In this document: piece after piece, positions 1 to 6,808 of the stretch | How positions within the stretch are numbered: the first letter of the stretch is position 1 | How the letters are laid out: the number at the start of each line of letters is the position of its first letter | Assembly: GCA_016213865.1 (NCBI GenBank) | Contig: JACQZL010000256.1 | Span: forward strand, 1-11,961 | From: Candidatus Rifleibacteriota bacterium | Lineage (GTDB): Bacteria; UBP17; UBA6191; JACPRK01 | Direction: 5' to 3' | Length of the DNA: 11,961 bases | Notes under the pieces: model-generated | Told to the model about the DNA's origin: nothing | Seen by the model: only the letters and a program-made list of their open reading frames with translations | The model's database searches: none | Program-made: the position numbers and the translations under genes

Positions 1-34
1 ACCATCACGATTTAATGCCAGTGGGGCCAGCCTC

Positions 35-1846
35 TCAGCTCTCCAGCACGCGCGTCTCGGCCGAGACCAGATAGGTAACGACCGGGTGCTGCTTGCCGCG
101 GACCATCAGGGGCTCGTTGGGCCGGGGCCGCGGCTCCAGCAGGTTCTCGATCCGCGCGAAGGTCGTCTCGTGGATGAGGAGCTCGCCCGGGCGGCTGGCG
201 GACTCCATCCGGGCCGCCAGGTTCACGTTGTCGCCGACCACCGTGTAGTCCATCCGCGTCTCGGCCCCGACGTTGCCCGAAAGGACGTTCCCGGTATTGA
301 CGCCGACGCGGATGCAGAGGCGGCCCAGGCCCGCCGCCTCCCAAACGGAACTGAGCTCGCGGACCTTTGCCTGCATGCTGATGCCGGCGCGAACGGCTGC
401 CAGGGCATGGTTCGGACGGTCCGACTCCTCCTTGAAGACCGCCATGATGCCGTCGCCCATGAACTTGTCGAGGATGCCCCCTTCGGACTCGATGATGCGG
501 ACCATCTCGGTCATGTACTGGTTGAGGTACTTGATGACGATCGTCGGCTCGACTCGCTCGGAGATGCTGGTGAATCCGGAGATGTCCGAGAAGAGCACGG
601 TCGCGTCGATGACCTTCCCACCGAGAGCGAGCTGGGTCTCCCGGTTGCGGTGGATCTCGTCGATCAGGTCGCGCGGAATGAAGCGCCCCATCTTCTCCTT
701 CTCGATGGCGATCCACCGTTCGCGCTCGAGCGACTGGCGCAGGTCGTCGGCCATCTGGCGAGTCCTCTCGTAGAGCCGGGCGTTCTCGATGCCGATGGCC
801 GCCTGGCCGCTGATGGCCTTGAGCATCTCCAGGTCGTCGCGGACGAAGGCGCCGCCGTCGATCCGGTTGATGAGCTGGACGACCCCGATGATCCGTTCGC
901 CGACCTTGAGCGGGACACACATCACCGTGCGGGTCCGGAAGCCGGTCTTGGCGTCGAAGGTCGGATCGAACCGCGGATCGGCGTAGGCGTCGGGGATCAG
1001 CAGGTCCTCTCCGGTCTTTGCCACCCAGCCCGAAATGCCCTGCCCCACCTTGACAGTGAACCTCTTGACCGAGGCTCCGGCCCGGCCCTGCGCCACCACG
1101 AAGACCAGCTCGCTCGCGTCCTCGCTGAGGAGCATCAAGGAGCTGGCCTCGGCCTTCAGGATCTCCTTGGTCTTGTTCATGATCAGGTCGAGCAGGGCCT
1201 GCGAATCCATGATCGAGCTGATCGCCTGGCTGATCTCGTACAGGATGGAGAGCTCCTGGACCCCTTTCTGGAGGAGCTGGTTCGCGTTCTTGAGCTCCTC
1301 GGTCGCCTGGTTGACCCGCAGCTCCAGCTCGTCGTTGAAGCGTCCCAGGCGCTCCAGCAGCTCCATGTTCTGCTGATCGCGGGCCTCGAGGACGGTGTTC
1401 TGGATCTGCAGGGTCTCCAGGAGGCGGCGGTTTTCGCGCTCCAGGCGGACCTTGTCCAGGACTCGGTCGATCGCCAGAAGGAGCGTCTGGCCGACCTCGC
1501 GGGTCTTGAGGATGTAGTCGGAAGCGCCCAGCCGGATGGCCTGGATCGCCGTGCCGATCTCGTCGTTGCCCGTCAAGAAGATGACCGGCAGGGCCAGTCC
1601 CGCCTCGCGGATGCTGGCAAGGAAGGCGATGCCGTTCATCTTCGGCATGTCGATGTCACTGACCAGGAGATCGAACTTGTGGGCTCGCAGCCGATCGAGC
1701 GCCTCGCTGGCCCGAAGGAAGGCCTCGACCGTGTACCCGGCCTCCTCGAGAGCGTCGCGGAGGAACTCGAGTGCCAGCCGGTCGTCATCGACGACCATGA
1801 GGGTCTCCGAGTGCGTCCGGGTAGGTTGCAGGGTAGGCAGGCTCAT
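35..1846 (-). CDS. REC-GAF-class III adenylate cyclase response regulator
   Basis: A 603-residue cytoplasmic signalling protein predicted to make cAMP under control of phosphorylation and ligand binding. A REC domain (about 15-130) has the acidic cluster D20-D22, phospho-acceptor D64 in SDIDMP, T92 and K114. A charged coiled-coil linker spans about 130-200, a GAF domain about 204-358, and a class III cyclase domain about 412-600. The cyclase has metal ligands D421 (FSDISGF) and D465 (KFMGDG), the adenine-recognition pair K461/T535, and the transition-state residues N542 and R546 in NLAAR. All catalytic residues are therefore present, and the Lys/Thr pair points to ATP rather than GTP (family knowledge from CyaC-type cyclases). 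I chose the ATG at 1846 because it overlaps the stop of the upstream yraN-like gene as ATGA and places REC at the N-terminus; an earlier start would add 31 unrelated residues. It is the last gene of the minus-strand cluster. The partner kinase and the GAF ligand are unknown. Confidence 0.95.
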   Translation of the reverse strand: MSLPTLQPTRTHSETLMVVDDDRLALEFLRDALEEAGYTVEAFLRASEALDRLRAHKFDLLVSDIDMPKMNGIAFLASIREAGLALPVIFLTGNDEIGTAIQAIRLGASDYILKTREVGQTLLLAIDRVLDKVRLERENRRLLETLQIQNTVLEARDQQNMELLERLGRFNDELELRVNQATEELKNANQLLQKGVQELSILYEISQAISSIMDSQALLDLIMNKTKEILKAEASSLMLLSEDASELVFVVAQGRAGASVKRFTVKVGQGISGWVAKTGEDLLIPDAYADPRFDPTFDAKTGFRTRTVMCVPLKVGERIIGVVQLINRIDGGAFVRDDLEMLKAISGQAAIGIENARLYERTRQMADDLRQSLERERWIAIEKEKMGRFIPRDLIDEIHRNRETQLALGGKVIDATVLFSDISGFTSISERVEPTIVIKYLNQYMTEMVRIIESEGGILDKFMGDGIMAVFKEESDRPNHALAAVRAGISMQAKVRELSSVWEAAGLGRLCIRVGVNTGNVLSGNVGAETRMDYTVVGDNVNLAARMESASRPGELLIHETTFARIENLLEPRPRPNEPLMVRGKQHPVVTYLVSAETRVLES

Positions 1847-2217
1847 CGCTCGACTCCGAAGGCATCGCGGATCAGCGAGTGGCTCCGCACGCTCCCGGTC
1901 CGCCGGTCCCACTCCAGCGCCAGGAGGTCGAATCGGCACGGCCGCTCGGAGCAGCCGCGGGCGGCCAGGTAGAGCCTCGCGGCCGCCACCAGATGCTCGC
2001 GTTTCTTGGCGGTCAGGCTCTCGGCAGCGGTGCCAAAGCTGGAGCCGCTGCGCAGCCGCACCTCGATGAAGCAGAGATACTCCCCCTCTTCCGCGACGAT
2101 GTCGAGCTCACCGAAGCGGGTCCGGAAGTTGACCTCTCTTATCCGGAAGCCCTGGGTGCGCAGGATGTCGGCCGCCGCCCGCTCGCCCTCGAGCCCCAAC
2201 TCGCGGCGACCGGTCAC
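1843..2217 (-). CDS. yraN: YraN family (UPF0102) endonuclease-like protein
   Basis: A 124-residue protein matching the YraN/UPF0102 family in length and motifs. These are an N-terminal RRELGLEGE helix, FGELDIVAEEGEYLCFIEVR (the GExD and hydrophobic-E-V-R/K elements of a restriction-endonuclease-like fold), and a C-terminal CRFDLLAL...LIRDAF block. E. coli YraN also has Arg in the EVR position, so that is normal. The family is nuclease-like and often sits beside rnhB, as here; its cellular role is poorly defined. The GTG start at 2217 gives the usual family length. An ATG at 2331 would add 38 Gly/Pro-rich residues and run into the preceding gene. A GGAGGG lies 17 nt upstream of the GTG, which is far for a ribosome binding site, so the GTGA overlap with a tiny upstream ORF may drive initiation by coupling. 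Its stop overlaps the ATG of the cyclase gene. Confidence 0.88.
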   Translation of the reverse strand: MTGRRELGLEGERAAADILRTQGFRIREVNFRTRFGELDIVAEEGEYLCFIEVRLRSGSSFGTAAESLTAKKREHLVAAARLYLAARGCSERPCRFDLLALEWDRRTGSVRSHSLIRDAFGVER

Positions 2218-2282
2218 TGACCCGATCGGGCGAACCCTCCGACCGGCCCCATCTTGATGCTCAGGACCTGGTCCTGGTCCAT
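2214..2282 (-). CDS. possible 22-residue small ORF / translational coupling leader
   Basis: An ATG at 2282 opens a frame of 22 codons (begins MDQDQ, ends RSGQ) that stops with a TGA at 2216-2214, overlapping the GTG start of the yraN-like gene as GTGA. It begins 9 bp after the stop of the preceding carboxypeptidase-regulatory-like gene, with AAAAGG five bases before its ATG. The ORF thus fills the only gap in an otherwise tightly packed operon with coupling-style junctions on both sides. I do not recognise the peptide. It could be a real small protein, a leader whose translation delivers ribosomes to the weakly signalled GTG, or chance. The junction geometry is seen directly; function is inference. 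Confidence 0.4.
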   Translation of the reverse strand: MDQDQVLSIKMGPVGGFARSGQ

Positions 2283-2291
2283 CGACGCCTT

Positions 2292-2510
2292 TTAGGTGAC
2301 CGAAGCCTGCTTGTAGCCCTTCTTGGTGCACGTGATGGAGACGATCTTGCCCCGTTCCAGGTCTTCGAAGATGAAGTTGCCGTTCCGGTCCGTGTCGGCG
2401 GCGAACCCCCTGCGGTTGATCGTTACCTTGGCCCCAGAGAGGGGCTTTCTGCTGTTGGCGTCGATCACCGTTCCGGTGAGCTTGGCCGGCCGATCCCTGA
2501 TGTCGGTCAT
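2292..2510 (-). CDS. small carboxypeptidase-regulatory-like (Ig-like beta-sandwich) domain protein
   Basis: A 72-residue protein that is almost entirely one CarboxypepD_reg-like beta-sandwich. It contains KLTGTVIDANSRKPLSGAKV, then the strand-turn pattern TDRNGNFIFEDLERG, and ends near CTKKGYKQ. In larger proteins this prealbumin-like fold is usually an accessory domain of secreted peptidases, TonB receptors or surface proteins. Here it stands alone with no signal peptide, so it should be cytoplasmic. The ATG at 2510 is preceded by AGAGGT six bases upstream, a good ribosome binding site. It starts 11 bp after the rnhB stop and is followed 9 bp later by the possible 22-codon ORF, so it belongs to the same operon. 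The fold call is by sequence pattern; no function can be assigned. Confidence 0.82.
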   Translation of the reverse strand: MTDIRDRPAKLTGTVIDANSRKPLSGAKVTINRRGFAADTDRNGNFIFEDLERGKIVSITCTKKGYKQASVT

Positions 2511-2521
2511 GTCTTTACCTC

Positions 2522-3490
2522 TTATATCGCGCCGGGCAGGGTGTCAATCGAAACGCCCAGGAGCCGCAGCCTCTCCCGGTAGGCCTTTCGTAACGTCGAG
2601 AGCTCGGACGGGGTGAGGTGGGTGCCGGTGTCGCGAATCCGAACGCCCGCCGTGCGGAGGGCCGTCAGGGTGTTGGCCCGTCCGATCGACTCGAGGAAGA
2701 GCCGGCACGACGGCAGGGCATAGTCCGCGACCGGAGCGAAGCTGCGCCGGTGGAGCTCGCACGGTCCCCACTTCTCCAAAGCTTGCATGTGATCCGGCGT
2801 CCCGTACCCCTTGTTCGCCTCGAAGTGGTATCGGGGATAGCGCTGGCTCAGGTCGATCATCAGGTGGTCCCGATGGACCTTGGCGACGATCGAAGCGGCC
2901 GCCACGACATAGCTGCGCTCGTCACCTCGGACGAGAGAGACCTGAGGAGGCTCCACGTCCTCGAGGTGCATCGCGTCGATGAGCAGCGCCGCAGGCCGCA
3001 CGGGCCCGCAAGCGGCGACGGCCTCCTTCATCGCTCGCAGAGTGGCCCGATGGATGTTGAGCTGATCGATGCCCGCGGCGTCCACCTGTCCCAGCCCGAG
3101 CCCCAGCGCCCGCCGCCGGATCTCGACGTCCAGGGCCTCCCGTTTCTGCGGGGTCAGTTGCTTCGAGTCGTTCACGCCGTGGATCGGGTCTTCCAGGGGA
3201 AGGACGACGCAGGCCGCCACCACGGGCCCAGCCAGCGGGCCCCTGCCGACCTCGTCGACGCCACCCACGGGCAAGCAGCCCTTCACGGCGAATTGGGTCT
3301 CGTACGCGAGCATCTGCTCGAGCCGCGCCTTCTCGCCGGCGGCCGCGGCCAGCCGCCGGGTCAGCGTGGCCGCCAGCTTGCGAACGCCCGTTCGTCCGTC
3401 GGCCAGGCAGGCATCCAGGAACCCGTCCGGCAGCGAATCCTGCTCGGCCAGCTTGCGGATCTCCTTCTCGGAAAGCGACGATAGCTCCAT
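2522..3490 (-). CDS. rnhB: ribonuclease HII with N- and C-terminal extensions
   Basis: A 322-residue RNase HII, which cleaves the RNA strand of RNA-DNA hybrids and removes single ribonucleotides misincorporated in DNA. The core begins at GGVDEVGRGPLAGPVV, and the catalytic DEDD set is visible as D79, E80, D172 (LLIDAM) and D208 (AKVHRD). NKGYGTPDH and GPCELHRRSFAPV end the conserved core near residue 254. Residues 1-70 resemble the extra N-terminal helical domain of Bacillus subtilis RnhB. The last 68 residues (255-322) extend past the usual end of the family and I do not recognise them. I chose the ATG at 3490, with GAGGG just upstream, over a TTG at 3547 that lacks a ribosome binding site. 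It is followed 11 bp later by the small beta-sandwich gene and lies 112 bp downstream of the hydrolase gene, so it may share that transcript. Confidence 0.95.
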   Translation of the reverse strand: MELSSLSEKEIRKLAEQDSLPDGFLDACLADGRTGVRKLAATLTRRLAAAAGEKARLEQMLAYETQFAVKGCLPVGGVDEVGRGPLAGPVVAACVVLPLEDPIHGVNDSKQLTPQKREALDVEIRRRALGLGLGQVDAAGIDQLNIHRATLRAMKEAVAACGPVRPAALLIDAMHLEDVEPPQVSLVRGDERSYVVAAASIVAKVHRDHLMIDLSQRYPRYHFEANKGYGTPDHMQALEKWGPCELHRRSFAPVADYALPSCRLFLESIGRANTLTALRTAGVRIRDTGTHLTPSELSTLRKAYRERLRLLGVSIDTLPGAI

Positions 3491-3602
3491 CGGCCCTCGG
3501 AAGAAGTCTAGCAGAGGACTGGGGAGCGCGGGCCCAGGGGCCGGCAAGCCGCAGGGTCGCCAGAGCCCGGGCCCATCGCGTGAGCCCGTGGCTGGCAGTC
3601 GA

Positions 3603-4679
3603 TCACCGAGTCTCGAGGGCGGAGTCGCGAGGGCCGATCGTCTCCCCCAGTCGAGGCACGTGGAAACACCCGACGGGGATTCCGCGACGCGTCAGCTCCC
3701 TCTGCAGCAGCCGCTCGGGCTCGCCGAAGGGTTCGTCGGTGAGGCGAAAGGTGCCGAAGTGGATGGCGACCGATTCCTGGCTCGAAAGGTCGACGTGGGC
3801 TTGCACGGCGTCCTCCGGCGAGATGTGCACCCGGCCCATGAACCAGCGCGGCGCGTAGGCCCCGATGGGCAGGGCGGCCAGCCGGATCGGGCCGAATCGC
3901 CGGCCGATCTCCTTGAAGAAGCTGCCGAACGCCGTGTCCCCGGCGAAGTAGAACCGCCCGGGGCCGCTCTCGACCACGAAGCCCGCCCAGAGGGTCCGGT
4001 TGCCGTCCCACGGGGTGCGCCCCGAGAAGTGCTGCGCCGGCACCGCGTGAACGCGCACGGGGCCATGGTCGACGGACTTCCACCAGTCCAGTTCGACGAC
4101 CCGTGGCATGCGATGCCTGCGGAACCAGGCCGCCAGCCCGAGCGGAACGACGAACAGCGGATCGTCCCTTTCGGCCAGCCGCCTCACGGTCGGCAGGTCG
4201 AGGTGGTCGTAGTGGTTGTGACTGATCAGCACCACGTCGATCCCGGGCAAGGACTGGAAGGCCACGCCCGGGGGATGGTGGCGACGAGGCCCGGCGAAGG
4301 TCAGGGGGCTGCACCGCTCGGACCAGATCGGGTCGGTCAGCAGAGTCAGGCCGTCCAGACGCACGAGCATGGTCGAGTGGCCAATCCAGGTCACCGACAG
4401 CGCGCCGGCCGGCGTCGGAGGCAGAGGGTGGGCCGTCTGCGGCCCGGCGCCCGTGCGATGCCTGCGCCGCAACTGCAAGTGGCGCGTGGCGGACCAGCGG
4501 AGCAAGGCCAGGACCCTGTGCTGTTCGCGGACGCCGCCCAGGTTGTGAAACCGGCGGCCGTCGCAGTGGTCGGACACCGGAAACCGGGGCCGCCGCCGAG
4601 CGCCCAGCCTGGCCCTCAGGCGGGAGACAAGGGGATTGCGCGAGCGTTCGGCCCGCGGTTGGCGCCTACCCAGCAACAT
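3603..4679 (-). CDS. MBL-fold metal-dependent hydrolase, NAPE-PLD/RomA/UlaG-like
   Basis: A 358-residue metallo-beta-lactamase-fold hydrolase. After a basic N-terminal region it has SDHCDGRRFHN and TWIGHSTMLVRLDG, then the metal-binding set: HNHYDHLD (H154, H156, D158, H159), H217 in QHFSGR, D248 in AGDTAFG and H307 in IHFGTF. This pattern and length match the branch containing NAPE-hydrolysing phospholipase D, RomA and the UlaG lactonase-like proteins. The substrate could be a phospholipid, a lactone or a phosphodiester, and the sequence does not decide. No clear signal peptide or membrane segment is seen. The ATG at 4679 lacks a strong ribosome binding site; a start closer to the conserved block is possible because the first 35 residues are Arg-rich and poorly conserved in style. 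It is the first gene leftward from the divergent promoter region and lies 112 bp upstream of rnhB. Confidence 0.9.
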   Translation of the reverse strand: MLLGRRQPRAERSRNPLVSRLRARLGARRRPRFPVSDHCDGRRFHNLGGVREQHRVLALLRWSATRHLQLRRRHRTGAGPQTAHPLPPTPAGALSVTWIGHSTMLVRLDGLTLLTDPIWSERCSPLTFAGPRRHHPPGVAFQSLPGIDVVLISHNHYDHLDLPTVRRLAERDDPLFVVPLGLAAWFRRHRMPRVVELDWWKSVDHGPVRVHAVPAQHFSGRTPWDGNRTLWAGFVVESGPGRFYFAGDTAFGSFFKEIGRRFGPIRLAALPIGAYAPRWFMGRVHISPEDAVQAHVDLSSQESVAIHFGTFRLTDEPFGEPERLLQRELTRRGIPVGCFHVPRLGETIGPRDSALETR

Positions 4680-4690
4680 TGGTGTAATCT

Positions 4691-4705
4691 GGCCCCGCCG
4701 GGGCC
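4691..4705. promoter_or_regulatory. GC-rich inverted repeat upstream of hydrolase gene
   Basis: GGCCCC-GCC-GGGGCC is a perfect 6-bp inverted repeat with a 3-base loop, centred about 18 bp before the hydrolase ATG on the minus strand. If the minus-strand promoter proposed below is real, the transcript would begin at or near this hairpin. It could be an operator, a 5' stabilising hairpin or simply GC-rich sequence. There is no U-tract, so it is not an intrinsic terminator. Confidence 0.35.
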
Positions 4706-4711
4706 GTCGAT

Positions 4712-4763
4712 AGCCTACCGCAACTCCACCATTCTTGCAAAATAGCCCTCTTTCGTGTAGAGT
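4712..4763. promoter_or_regulatory. putative divergent sigma70-type promoters sharing one -35 box
   Basis: TTGCAA at 4735-4740 is its own reverse complement. On the plus strand it is followed after exactly 17 bp by TAGAGT (4758-4763), placing transcription start about 65 bp before the DUF4912 gene. On the minus strand it is followed after exactly 17 bp by TAGGCT (4717-4712), about 30 bp before the hydrolase ATG. Each hexamer matches the sigma70 consensus only partly (TTGCAA 4/6, TAGAGT 4/6, TAGGCT 3/6). The spacing is optimal, but start sites are unproven. Another 6-bp inverted repeat, CTCCGG (4774-4779) with CCGGAG (4802-4807), lies in the DUF4912 leader. Confidence 0.38.
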
Positions 4764-4834
4764 CCCGTGACCTCTCCGGCGGGAGTTGTATTCGTTTCCT
4801 TCCGGAGCGCAGGACAGGAGGTTCGCAGTTCCAG

Positions 4835-6808
4835 ATGAAGACCGGTGAGCTGAAGGCCAAGAGCCTGGCGCAACTGAGGGATTATGCCGCCGACCTGGAC
4901 GTGGTGGGTCGCCATCGCATGAGCAAAGAGGAGCTCATTGACGCAATCCTCGATGCGAAAGCCCAATTGGCGGCCCGGCACGAACGGCGTTCGACGCGTC
5001 CTCTGTCCGCCAGGCCCGCTCCGGTCGCAACGGACTCCGAGCGCCCCGGCAGGGCTCGGCCGGCCACGGCTGGCCGCAAGACCGTAGCCCGGGAGGCAGC
5101 AACAGGGAAGGCATCAGTGAAGACGAAGAAGAGCAAAGACGGCAGCAGTCAAGAGGCCGCCATGGGGACGAAATCTCAGGCAAGGGCCGCCACTCCGATC
5201 AGAAAGCCGGCTGCCCCCGCCGAACCCGCTGCACCAGCCAGGGGGCTGAACGCGGCCAGCAAGAAGCCAACCACGCCGGCAGCGGCGGCCAGACCGGCCC
5301 CTGCTCGCCTCGAGCCAGCCTCCACACCGGCGGGCAAGGCTGCGCCGGCACCCGCTGTGAAGGCCGCAGCACCCGCTGTCGCCAAGGCTCCCCCGGCACC
5401 CGCGGTGAAACCGGCACCCGCGGCCGCCAAGGCCCCCCCGGCACCCGCGGCGAGACCGGCACCCCCGAAGGCCGGAAAGACAGAGGTATCGCGCAGCCTT
5501 TCCGCGCCGGCTCCGATACGCCAGGCGCCTGCAGCTCAGCCCACTGACAAGCGGGACAAGCTCACGTCCTCCGCCAAGGCCGCACCGGCTTCCCGCCCTG
5601 CACCGGCCGTCAAGGCTGCCTCAAAGGTCCGAAAGGTCACTCCCAAGGCAACGCGGTCCCTGCACCTGCAGGTCGACACGCTGCGGGTCCGCACCCGCAA
5701 GGCGAAGCCAGCCCCCAAACCCGAGCCGCCGCCAAAGCCCAGAGCCAAGCCCAGCCGGCGCAAGGTCGCTTCCAAGCGTAGCTACCGGCTCACGCCGGCC
5801 GCGCCCGCTCTGGACTTGCGTGCAGGCATCATCGAGGGCGAACTGCCCAAGCCCCCCGCCCGTGGTCCCGGGGCCGTCGAGAAGCCCGCATCGGTCCAGC
5901 CGCCGCTGGCTCCGCTCGATTACCTGCCGACCATCTACCAGGACGATCGGCTCGTCTTGCTGGCTCGGGACCCGCAGTGGATGCACTGCTACTGGGAGTT
6001 CAGCGAGGCGACGATGACCGCCATCCGCGATTCCCTGGCCCGCAACGGCGGCAACCTGGTGCTGCGCGTCCACGACGTTACCGGCATCGCCTTCGACGGC
6101 CTCAACTCGCACCGCTACCAGGACCTCGTCCTGCCCGAGCAGCCCCAGGGCAACTGGTACTTCCAGTCCCTCGGGAGCGACATCGACCACCTCATCGAGA
6201 TCGGCATCCGCTCGCGCGAGGACCGCTTCGTGGCCTTCGCCAGGTCGAACGTGACCCGCACCCCGCGTGCCGTCGAGGCGCCCATCGTGACCTTCGAGTC
6301 GCAAGTCCCGCCCGAGGTCGCGGGTCTCGGCACCACGGGCCCACGGGAGACAGCGGACGAGCCGCAGGCCGCCCCGGCCGCCAGCCAACCGCTGGCCCCT
6401 GGCAAGGCGCCCAGCATGGTCCAGCCGGGCCACCCCTCCAGCTTGGCGGGGCCAATCGGCCCGCACGGATTCGTTCCGACCAGCCCGGCCGGCCCGCCGG
6501 GTGCTCCGACCAGTCCGGGTGCCGCGTTGGTTCACGTGCCCGGTTCGGTCGTCCCCCAGCAGGCCAAGGAGCGCTCGTTCTGGCTCGTCGTCGACGCCGA
6601 GTTGATCGTCTACGGCGCGACCGTCCCCGAGGCCAAGGTCACGCTGCAGGGTCAGCCCATCCAGCTCAGGCCCGACGGGACCTTCAGCGCTCGATTCGCG
6701 TTGCCTGACGGACAGCAGGTCATCCCGGTCGAGGCCACTTCGCCCGACGGTGTCGACCACCGAGTGGTGACCCCCGTCGTCGAACGGCAGACCCGGGAGT
6801 CCGACTAG
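4835..6808 (+). CDS. Rho-N domain / H1-like linker / DUF4912 protein
   Basis: A 657-residue modular protein of unknown function. Residues 5-41 form a Rho N-terminal/SAP-like helical domain (LKAKSLAQLRDYAADL...SKEELIDAIL), a fold that often touches nucleic acid. Residues 45-360 are low-complexity Ala/Pro/Lys/Arg, like histone H1 tails, and probably disordered and strongly basic. DUF4912 follows at about 362-475 (DRLVLLARDPQWMHCYWEF, later WYFQSLGSDIDHLIEIG). A Pro/Gly/Ala linker then leads to a C-terminal beta-rich module at about 580-650 (SFWLVVDAELIVYG, LRPDGTFSARF). There is no signal peptide or membrane segment, so it should be cytoplasmic. AGGAGG (4816-4821) lies 13 bases before the ATG, a long but usable spacing, and no other in-frame start fits. 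The stop overlaps the start of the GH57 branching enzyme, so the two are coupled. As I recall, DUF4912 often neighbours GH57 genes, which suggests a role in glucan metabolism; this is inference. Confidence 0.9.
   Translation: MKTGELKAKSLAQLRDYAADLDVVGRHRMSKEELIDAILDAKAQLAARHERRSTRPLSARPAPVATDSERPGRARPATAGRKTVAREAATGKASVKTKKSKDGSSQEAAMGTKSQARAATPIRKPAAPAEPAAPARGLNAASKKPTTPAAAARPAPARLEPASTPAGKAAPAPAVKAAAPAVAKAPPAPAVKPAPAAAKAPPAPAARPAPPKAGKTEVSRSLSAPAPIRQAPAAQPTDKRDKLTSSAKAAPASRPAPAVKAASKVRKVTPKATRSLHLQVDTLRVRTRKAKPAPKPEPPPKPRAKPSRRKVASKRSYRLTPAAPALDLRAGIIEGELPKPPARGPGAVEKPASVQPPLAPLDYLPTIYQDDRLVLLARDPQWMHCYWEFSEATMTAIRDSLARNGGNLVLRVHDVTGIAFDGLNSHRYQDLVLPEQPQGNWYFQSLGSDIDHLIEIGIRSREDRFVAFARSNVTRTPRAVEAPIVTFESQVPPEVAGLGTTGPRETADEPQAAPAASQPLAPGKAPSMVQPGHPSSLAGPIGPHGFVPTSPAGPPGAPTSPGAALVHVPGSVVPQQAKERSFWLVVDAELIVYGATVPEAKVTLQGQPIQLRPDGTFSARFALPDGQQVIPVEATSPDGVDHRVVTPVVERQTRESD
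5337..5464 (+). repeat. degenerate in-frame repeats encoding Ala/Pro/Lys linker
   Basis: Within the DUF4912 gene, the motif GCACCCGC recurs at irregular 18-27 bp intervals, followed by variants of GGTGAAA or CGCCAAGG. It encodes repeated PAPAVK / APAVAKAPPAP / PAPAAAKAPPAP blocks. The reading frame is kept throughout, as expected for a selected low-complexity linker that grows and shrinks by slippage or recombination. It is a coding repeat, unlike the 8-bp array after the GH57 gene. Confidence 0.6.

Noticed and set aside
86..1972. 628-codon open frame on the plus strand opposite the cyclase gene
   Set aside because: The minus-strand frame has complete REC, GAF and cyclase motifs. The plus-strand frame has no recognisable domain and is a by-product of high GC codon usage.
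1843..2217. Arg instead of Lys in the EVR motif of the YraN-like protein as a sign of inactivity
   Set aside because: E. coli YraN has the same EVR sequence, so the substitution is normal for the family.
2218..2331. ATG at 2331 as start of the yraN-like gene, giving 162 residues
   Set aside because: It would overlap the 72-residue gene and add a Gly/Pro-rich N-terminus foreign to the family. The GTG at 2217 gives the normal length.
3491..3547. TTG at 3547 as start of rnhB
   Set aside because: No ribosome binding site precedes it. The ATG at 3490 has GAGGG upstream and gives the Bacillus-like N-terminal domain without a Pro-rich prefix.
4720..4745. Sigma54 (-24/-12) promoter around the TTGCAA box
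   Set aside because: The required GG ten bases before the GC of TTGC is absent on either strand, so only a sigma70-like reading remains.
5621..6760. 379-codon minus-strand frame opposite the DUF4912 gene
   Set aside because: Rich in Gly, Arg, Val and Asp with no domain. The plus-strand DUF4912 motifs are clear, so this is an antisense shadow.
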